Shown: positions 23,890 through 30,000 of the stretch, piece after piece | How the letters are laid out: each line of letters starts with the position of its first letter | How positions within the stretch are numbered: position 1 is the stretch's first letter | Source of the DNA: Penaeus vannamei | Lineage: Eukaryota > Arthropoda > Malacostraca > Decapoda > Penaeidae | Length of the DNA stretch: 30,000 nucleotides | Direction: 5' to 3' | Assembly (NCBI RefSeq): GCF_042767895.1 | Contig: NC_091558.1 | Span: forward strand, 18,633,225-18,663,224 | Notes under the pieces: generated by a model | The model's input: the letters and a program-made list of their open reading frames with translations, nothing else | Databases searched by the model: none | Told to the model about the DNA's origin: nothing | Translations under genes and position numbers: made by a program

Positions 23890-24720
23890 AACAGTAATGG
23901 TTGTCGCCCCTCAGGAGCTACAAAACTGGACGTGCTGCTACTGGGCTGCTGACTCACGCCCGCCACTCAGCGCCTCTCGCTCCGCCCGCGCCCGGCCACT
24001 CTCGCCCGCGCCCGCACGCCCGATCGCGCCCGTGCGCCGCCCTTTCCTCCTCCGCGGCCTCGCCCAGGCCTCCTGCGTCCCGGTGGGCGGAGGGAAGGGC
24101 GTCAAAGGGCGCCAAGACGCCCTCCGTCTCCCGACTGTCCTCCGGGCGGGCGCTGAGGAGCCGGCGACGCGGCGCGCCCGGCGGCGGAGCGAAGGGCGAA
24201 AGGGTGGCTGGCGCGGGCGGGGTTACGTCCTTCGTGGCCCGAGGATGAGCGTGGGAACGCGCCACCTGAGAGGGAGAGCCGGAGGGGGCGGGCCGGGGGA
24301 CGGAGGGGGGAGGGGCGCCGCTCCCTCGGCCTCCTCCTCCTCCTCCCGCCCCTGTTAGTGTAGTCAATACTCACCAACATGTACGGATAAGAGGCTACGT
24401 ATGGCGAGTTTTTGTTTTGTTTCGCTTCCGCGGGGCGATCGCTCTCTAGGGCTCTGGGCTCTGCGGGGCTCGCGGCCCGAGGCTCTTTTGCCCAGTCGCG
24501 TCGCTCGCTGGCGCCCTCCCTCCGCCCGTGCCTCCTGCCGCCCCTTCGAGAGCCGAGACGACGCTCTCCTCGGACGACTCCCCCGCCCGGAGTCGGCGAG
24601 GGTCGTCTCTCTTGTCCCGCCCGCCGAGGGTCGTCGCCGCCCGCGCCACAACATCCGGCGGGCGCGCGTGGTCGTGCGCATTTTAACTTTTTCCGCCGCA
24701 ACAAGGTTTTCCTCTTAATA
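23890..24720. promoter_or_regulatory. CpG-rich island, possible promoter or first exon
   Basis: About 0.8 kb of non-repetitive, very CpG-dense sequence, the most striking compositional island in the window. Frames run open on both strands because stop codons are rare in such sequence. They give Arg/Ala/Pro-rich translations without recognisable domains. On the minus strand, ATG (24380-24378) is followed three bases later by a GTGAGT donor (24374). That could mark the end of a first exon of a divergent transcript. On the plus strand the trusted exons begin about 1.9 kb downstream. No TATA box is evident. Confidence 0.4.
24250..24257 (+). promoter_or_regulatory. CSL/Su(H)-type binding site
   Basis: An exact CGTGGGAA inside the CpG-rich island. 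Motif match only. Confidence 0.3.
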
Positions 24721-25424
<704 letters not shown>

Positions 25425-25447
25425 GAGAGAGAGAGAGAGAGAATGAT

Positions 25448-25541
<94 letters not shown>
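25425..25541. repeat. perfect GA/CT hairpin followed by (CT)n
   Basis: (GA)8G plus AAT at 25425-25444 is followed by GATA (25445-25448) and then ATTCTCTC... from 25449. This gives a perfect 20-bp stem with a four-base loop. The CT arm continues as pure CT to 25541. Confidence 0.93.
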
Positions 25542-25545
<4 letters not shown>

Positions 25546-25787
25546 TATACCCTGTCAGTCCTCCCCTACATTCTTTTTCTCTCTCTCCCCTCATTCACAC
25601 TTCCCCATAGTTACACCTGGGGATATAATTGACCGCATATGGCGAAGGGGCAAGGGGCCTGGGGGGGGGGAGAGGGGGAAGGGGTGATTCGAATTGCGTC
25701 TGTGACCGAATCCTGCTTGTTGTGGGTCTCGCATTAGGAGTTGGGGCGCTTAAACGTTTGAGGGGGGTTGGGGTAGAGGGGTAAGGA
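25542..25787. other. spacer, pyrimidine then mixed
   Basis: A short C/T-rich tail runs to about 25600, then unique sequence with a G-run patch at 25658-25685. Confidence 0.45.
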
Positions 25788-25960
25788 GTGAAGGATGAGG
25801 GGTGGGGGTAGGGAAGGGGAGTGAAGGATGGGGGGTGGAGGATAGGGTAGGGAGGGAAGTGAAGGATGGGGCGTAGGGGTAGGGAGGGGAGGGAAAGATG
25901 GGGAATGGATGGTAGGGAGGGAGAATGAAGGATGGGGTATTAGTGGGGTAAGGGCAGAGA
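25788..25960 (+). repeat. G-rich minisatellite, 33-38 bp unit
   Basis: GTGAAGGATGRGG or close variants start at 25788, 25821, 25859, 25892 and 25925, separated by GGGTAGGGAGGG-like sequence. The GGG runs on every unit make a G-quadruplex plausible. Confidence 0.83.
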
Positions 25961-26493
25961 GGGGAATGAGGAATGGGACAGCGATAGGCTAAGAGGATGG
26001 AAGAGGGGAAAAAATAATGTAACATAGAATTGTTTTAGGAAAGAGGCTTTTGTGAGGGGTGGGGGAGGGGGGGAGGGGGCGGAGGTCGAGGGCCCGGAGA
26101 GGAAGGGGGGTTTGCGATGAGGTTAATGGGCGGAGGAGTTTTTTCGGCGGGTTTATGAGGTGGCCGATGGGCTGGCGGGCGGGCGGGCGGGTGGGCGGGC
26201 GGCTTCTGCTCGCGTCCGTTTCAGGGTTGAACGCTTCGCCAATTAGTAATTTTTTTATGGGGATCGAGCACGTGTTGGCGTTTGGGTTGTGTGCGCCTAA
26301 TTCACGCTGGCTTTTCAGGGCTGGCTTGGTGTTTGGTCTAATTACAAGTCGGCCTGTCTAGGGTTTGTATTGGTGCAAATTCGGAACTGACCTTGTTTGT
26401 ATGTACACGGTATGGACCATAGTTTATTTATTTATTTATTTATTTTATATCGGTTCAACTCTAATGTTGTTGTTTTTTGTTGAACGCCAGTCT
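25961..26493. other. G-rich to mixed sequence with GGGC and TTTA tracts
   Basis: 26055-26110 is G-rich. (GGGC)n with one GGGT lies at about 26173-26200 and (TTTA)n at 26423-26445. The rest is unique. I infer upstream intron or 5' flank of the exon at 26631. Confidence 0.5.
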
Positions 26494-26630
26494 GAACCTG
26501 ATCGGGAATGTAATTGATTCCTATTCCTGTGATTGTTTGAACCCACTCGTGAGCATAATTGATTCCCATTCCCGTCTTGTTTGAGCCCAATCGAGAGCCT
26601 AACTGATTCCCATTCCCGTCTTGCTTGCAG
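26494..26630 (+). repeat. three-copy ~45-bp tandem repeat ending in a splice acceptor
   Basis: Copies start at about 26494 (GAACCTG), 26539 (GAACCCA) and 26583 (GAGCCCA), period 44-45. Each contains TTGATTCC or CTGATTCC, then CCATTCCCGTC. The third copy alone has CTAAC (26599-26603), a perfect metazoan branch-point motif, in place of TAATT. It ends TTGCTTGCAG, the acceptor of the next exon, where the second copy has TTGTTTGAG. Confidence 0.85.
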
Positions 26631-26765
26631 AGCGGAGGCTACGGCTACGCAGGCCTCGAAGGGCGCGAGGACTGGCCGGGCGTGAGCGACGCCCTCGTCT
26701 CCTACACCGCCGCCGCCGCCGCCGCCGCCTCGCCCATTCCCGCGCCGCAGCACTTCTACACACAG
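26631..26765 (+). CDS. internal coding exon, Ala-tract protein (probable transcriptional regulator)
   Basis: A 45-codon exon, phase 0 at both ends, between acceptor TTGCTTGCAG and donor CAG/GTAGGT, with CTAAC 28 bases before the acceptor end. It encodes an aromatic/Gly-rich start (SGGYGYAGLEGRED), then WPGVSDALVSYT, seven alanines from pure (GCC)7 (26709-26729), then SPIPAPQHFYTQ. Third codon positions are mostly G or C. Other frames give Arg/Leu-rich nonsense. Composition fits a disordered region of a developmental transcription factor or cofactor. There is no domain I recognise, so I give no name. It splices in frame to the exon at 26957. A possible upstream exon is at 12219-12320. Confidence 0.72.
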
Positions 26766-26956
26766 GTAGGTTGGCTTTGTTGGTTGGTCGCGTTTTTAGT
26801 GCTGTTACTGAGGTACAACTGTTGTATTGTAATAAGCAGTAGCATTCGCATTGTTATTTTTGCTTACTGTTGATAAGAATTCACAAGTATTATGAGGGGC
26901 AGTGGCACCCGCGAAACAGGGCGAGAGCCTAACCCGCGCCCGACGTGTTCCCGCAG
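26766..26956 (+). other. intron of 191 bp
   Basis: It starts GTAGGT and ends CCCGCAG. CTAAC at 26930-26934 is well placed as a branch point, its A 23 bases before the end. It is free of microsatellites, unlike the rest of the window. Confidence 0.7.
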
Positions 26957-27215
26957 AACGATGGCGTGATGACGGAGCTGGGCGGTGTGAATGGTCATGC
27001 TGGCACGCCCGTGGGCGGCTACCCTCCGTCCTCCGTACCTCAGAGCACGCCCACAGCCTCCTTGCCGCCCACGCCACACCACCCGGGCCCACACGCCGCC
27101 CACCGCCCCGTGGACCTGTCGCAGGCGCAGCGTGAGGCGCAACCCCCGCCCACGCCCACCATTCCCTACCCACTGCACGACCCGCACACCCACCGCCCCA
27201 CACTGCTCGACACAG
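26957..27215 (+). CDS. internal coding exon with CtBP-type PVDLS motif
   Basis: A 259-base exon (86 codons plus one base, leaving phase 1) between CCCGCAG and the perfect donor CAG/GTAAGT. It begins NDGVMTELGGVNGHAG and is then Pro/His/Thr-rich: 19 of 86 residues are Pro and 8 are His. Residues 51-55 (27107-27121) are PVDLS, matching the PxDLS motif by which many repressors bind CtBP. PPTP-type segments flank it. It contains no zinc finger, homeodomain or other fold, so the DNA-binding part, if any, must lie in exons outside the window. It follows the exon at 26631 in matching phase. The family is unknown to me; a C2H2 or other developmental regulator would fit. I am confident that it is coding, not what it is. 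Confidence 0.75.
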
Positions 27216-27705
27216 GTAAGTCTCGACGCCCGGAGGAGGGGGCGGGAGCGGGGGAGGGGGGAAGGGGGGGGGCAAACGTCCCTCCCCTCATCCTGTGATA
27301 TATCCCTCAGGGTGACCCCCCTACCCCCGCTCTGCCTATCCTCTATCCAGTATAAAAGAATCTCATTCCATGTCTCATTGCACCGTCAACTTTGAACTCT
27401 CTTGAACTCGTAGCTAATACATTGCTATCTTTTTAATTAATCTAGACCTAACCGGTAGACCTTTTTCTCGTATGTCTTCCCACTCATATTAAACCCGGAC
27501 ATCTTCTTTTCTGAATTTGTGTGAGATGAAAAACAAATATATATTCCAGACCTCAAAGAAGTTCGTGCATAGGCCTATACGTTAGCCATGTCCGATTGAC
27601 ATTTTTGTTCGTTTGTTTGTTTGTTTATGTTAAAGAGTCTTGGAATGCTCAGTCAAGTTCCTTCCTCTCTTTCATGCTCCTGCCAGTCAGTCAGGTAAGT
27701 TTTTC
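27216..27705. other. downstream intron, unique sequence
   Basis: It begins GTAAGT, then a G-rich patch to 27275 and ordinary AT-rich sequence. A TGCCAG/TCAGTCAG/GTAAGT arrangement at 27681-27700 could frame an 8-base microexon (see findings). No other exon was found. Confidence 0.5.
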
Positions 27706-27887
27706 TATGACTGAGTGAGTTTTTTCAGTGAGTTGAGGTCGATGGTTGAGTCTGAGGTGAGATTAGTGGGTGTGAGTCAGAGAGTTGATATCAGGGCGTG
27801 TGAGTCAGTGAGTTGAGGTCAGTGCGTGTGAGTCAGTGAGTTGAGGTCAGTGCGTGCGTGAGTCAGTGCGTTGAATCGGTGAGTCAA
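27706..27887 (+). repeat. GTGAGTCAGTGAGTTGAGG minisatellite with five AP-1 sites
   Basis: TGAGTCA, the AP-1 (Fos/Jun-type bZIP) consensus, occurs exactly at 27773, 27801, 27829, 27859 and 27880, embedded in a repeat unit of about 28 bp. Less perfect units extend left to about 27706. The same units also contain GTGAGT, a 5' splice-site-like hexamer. Confidence 0.85.
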
Positions 27888-28246
27888 GATGTCCGCGTTT
27901 CAACGTTCGAGTGAGCTGGTGCAGGTACCCATGTTATTTCTAAAGCTCCCCCTTGTTCCTGTTACTTTACCTCTTTGTTTAATTTGGCGTGAGAGGAGGT
28001 GGGGTGGGCGTGGTGATTGGGGGGAGGTAGGGGAGGGGAGGGGGATGACACGAAGACGACACGTCACTCTTTCGTCATCATCGTGATCCCCCCCCCCCTC
28101 TCGCTCTCATGACCACCCCCTACCCCCTCTTCCTCATGACGACCAGGCCGTAGGAGCGCCACGACGACCACGCGAGAAGCACGCTAGGTCGAATGGGACC
28201 TCCCCCCCCCCATTCACCATCTCTATCTATAGGTACATTGTGATAG
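27888..28246. other. unique spacer with C runs
   Basis: Mixed sequence with C11 at about 28088-28098 and C9-C10 near 28202-28211. A short open segment from ATG at 27889 to a GTACCC donor-like site lacks an acceptor tract and is not accepted as an exon. Confidence 0.45.
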
Positions 28247-28410
28247 ATAGAGAGGGAGGGAGGGAGGGAAAGGAAGAAAGGCGGAAGGAGGAAGAAGAAG
28301 AAGAAGGAGGAGGAGTTCCGTATCTAGCGACGGTGTATGTGTGTGGGAGGAGGGGAAGGAGAGAGGTGGAGGGGAAGGGGAAGGAGAGGGGGAGGGGAGG
28401 GGGAAGGAGG
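28247..28410. repeat. polypurine GGA/GAA block
   Basis: GGGAGG, AAGAAG and GGGGAAGG units, broken by about 30 bp of unique sequence near 28317-28345. Confidence 0.83.
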
Positions 28411-28770
<360 letters not shown>

Positions 28771-28931
28771 TCCGTCTTTATTTCTTTCAGTGAGCCGTTG
28801 GGAGCAAAGGATGATAGGGCGGGAGGTAGGAGGATGGGCGAGGGATGGGGGGAGAGGATATGCAAGCAACCTGTGCAACCTGCACTCTTTCTCGGACTCA
28901 GGACTTCCGACTCTCCTCTTTGGCGCCGCTC
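28771..28931. other. unique spacer
   Basis: Mixed sequence with a GGGA-rich patch at 28815-28860. No exon accepted. Confidence 0.4.
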
Positions 28932-29097
28932 GACGTATCTTCTCGCTCTCTCTCGGTTCCTTCGACGTAATATCCCGCTCTCTCGGTCGGTTCCTTCGAC
29001 GTATCCTCTCGCTCTCTCGGTTCCTTCGACGTAATCTCCCGCTCTCTCGGTCGGTTCCTTCGACGTATCCTCTCGCTCTCTCGGTCGGTTCCTTCGC
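28932..29097 (+). repeat. alternating two-type minisatellite with GACGTA core
   Basis: GACGTA starts at 28932, 28964, 28998, 29028 and 29062 (intervals 32, 34, 30, 34). Odd copies read GACGTATC and even copies GACGTAAT, so the basic repeat is a dimer of about 64-66 bp. Every copy ends GGTTCCTTC. Confidence 0.9.
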
Positions 29098-29527
29098 CAA
29101 GCGTCGTCGGTACGTGTGTGTTGGTGAGGGTCCTTCGACTTCCTAACAGGTGGCTCCGTGTGATTTTTTTTTCTATGCGTATTGGTATTTTTGTTTATGT
29201 TTTGTACGTTGGTGTGTGTATAGATGTTAGTCTGTATAGTTTGTGTATTAGTTATGTATGGTTATTCTGTATATTTGGTGTGTAGGTATGTGTAGATGTT
29301 GTGTGTGTCTTTAGTGTGAGATACATATAAACACTCGTCTGTGTATGTATAGATGTTCGCCTATATACTTTGTGTATAGATGTGCATAGGCATTGGTATG
29401 TTATACCTAGTGTGCGAGAGACATATAATTACTCATCTGTATACTAAGTGTGTTTGCTTACCGCTGTAGCTTATCAGATAGAGAGATACCGGAATATGTG
29501 GCGGCTGTTAACACGGGCTACTATCCC
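29098..29527 (+). other. TG/TA-rich spacer with a diverged duplication
   Basis: GTGTGTATAGATGTT-like sequence recurs at 29210-29400. TAGTGTGAGATACATATAA at about 29312 is echoed by TAGTGTGCGAGAGACATATAA at about 29408. The remainder is unique. Confidence 0.55.
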
Positions 29528-29628
29528 GCTACTCTAACGCTACTCTGACGTTACTCTAACTCTGCTCTACCGCTACTCTCTCCCTACTCTCTCGCTACTC
29601 TCCCGCTACTGTGACGTTACTCTCTCGA
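29528..29628 (+). repeat. 11-12-bp minisatellite CGCTACTCTAAC
   Basis: About eight degenerate copies of CGCTACTCTMWC, with variants CGTTACTCTAAC and CCCTACTCTCT. Confidence 0.85.
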
Positions 29629-29697
29629 CGGCCCTGCATTGCCCTCTTTCGGGTCCTGGGTGTCTAGCCTCGTGTTTGAAAAGAAGAAAAGAAGGGG

Positions 29698-29772
29698 AAG
29701 GAGGAGGAGGAGGAGGAGGAGGAGGAGGAGGAGGAGGAGGAGGAGGAGGAGGAGGAGGAGGAGGAGGAGGAG
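29698..29772. repeat. (GGA)n trinucleotide tract, ~75 bp
   Basis: Pure GAG/GGA triplets, 25 or so. Reading frames give poly-Glu, poly-Gly or poly-Leu artefacts. The stretch 29629-29697 before it is unique. Confidence 0.95.
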
Positions 29773-30000
29773 CGGCGGCGTAGGGGGGTGGGGGTGATGT
29801 GAAGAGGCAGATAGCGGCAGTCGGCAGCAGGTGTGAGGGAGGGGGTGAGAGGCGGCAGGTGTCAGCCTTCCAGCACAGATAGGCAGATAAGAGGCACGCG
29901 CCAAGGGCTGCTTCTGCTGATAAGACAAGCGAAGCAGGTGCAGGGCGCTCGCTCGGTAGGACGGGGGGAGGGAAGATGGGAAGGGGAGGGGAGGAGAGGG
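29773..30000. other. GC-rich unique tail
   Basis: CAGCAGGTGTGAGGG and GGCAGGTGTCAG contain E-box CAGGTG cores at about 29828 and 29856, with another near 29936. It ends in G-rich sequence. No gene. Confidence 0.45.

Noticed and set aside
27889..27924. ATG-started 12-codon segment ending at GTGCAG/GTACCC
   Set aside because: There is no polypyrimidine acceptor before it, and it follows directly on the TGAGTCA minisatellite. As a first exon it lacks any promoter signal.

Overview
The window looks like a stretch of arthropod nuclear genome, most likely from a decapod crustacean (penaeid shrimp or crab type). That is an inference from style: about half of the bases are microsatellites, minisatellites or polypurine/polypyrimidine blocks. 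There are very long (CT)n, (CA)n and (TA)n tracts, spliceosomal introns, metazoan CTAAC branch points and GC-rich coding exons. I see no bacterial or viral gene, no rRNA, no tRNA that I could recognise and no intact transposon. Almost every long open frame is a microsatellite read through (runs of Ser-Leu, Thr-His, Cys-Val, Arg-Glu) and is not a gene.

Region by region: 1-5600 is low-complexity sequence (polypyrimidine, CT, a TG/CA inverted pair, a large GGA block followed by a TCC block). 5600-8090 is a TG tract and a small minisatellite, then a GC-richer unique stretch with four CSL-type (Su(H)/RBPJ) sites. 8372-8793 is an old, diverged tandem array with a period near 32.5 bp. 9023-9497 is a seven-segment composite microsatellite. 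9500-16440 alternates GA, CT, TG and AAAG tracts with unique spacers, including a possible coding exon at 12219-12320. 16440-23890 is mostly purine or pyrimidine blocks and the longest tract of all (CT followed by TA, 19550-19809). 23890-24720 is a CpG-rich island that could be a promoter. 24720-26493 is G-rich repeats plus an AT/TG tract and a perfect GA/CT hairpin. 26631-27215 holds the only coding sequence I trust, and 27216-30000 returns to repeats, including an array of five AP-1 consensus sites.

The trusted coding sequence is two consecutive plus-strand exons (26631-26765 and 26957-27215) in matching reading phase, with consensus splice sites and CTAAC branch points 23-28 bases before each acceptor. 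They encode a Pro/His/Ala-rich, apparently disordered protein segment carrying PVDLS, a match to the PxDLS motif that recruits the corepressor CtBP. I infer part of a sequence-specific transcriptional regulator, but no DNA-binding domain lies in the window and I cannot name the gene. The surrounding repeats would then be its introns and 5' flank. The CpG island, the CSL sites and the AP-1 array are possible regulatory DNA for it. The acceptor of the first trusted exon lies in the last copy of a 45-bp tandem repeat, which suggests that repeat turnover has shaped the splice site.
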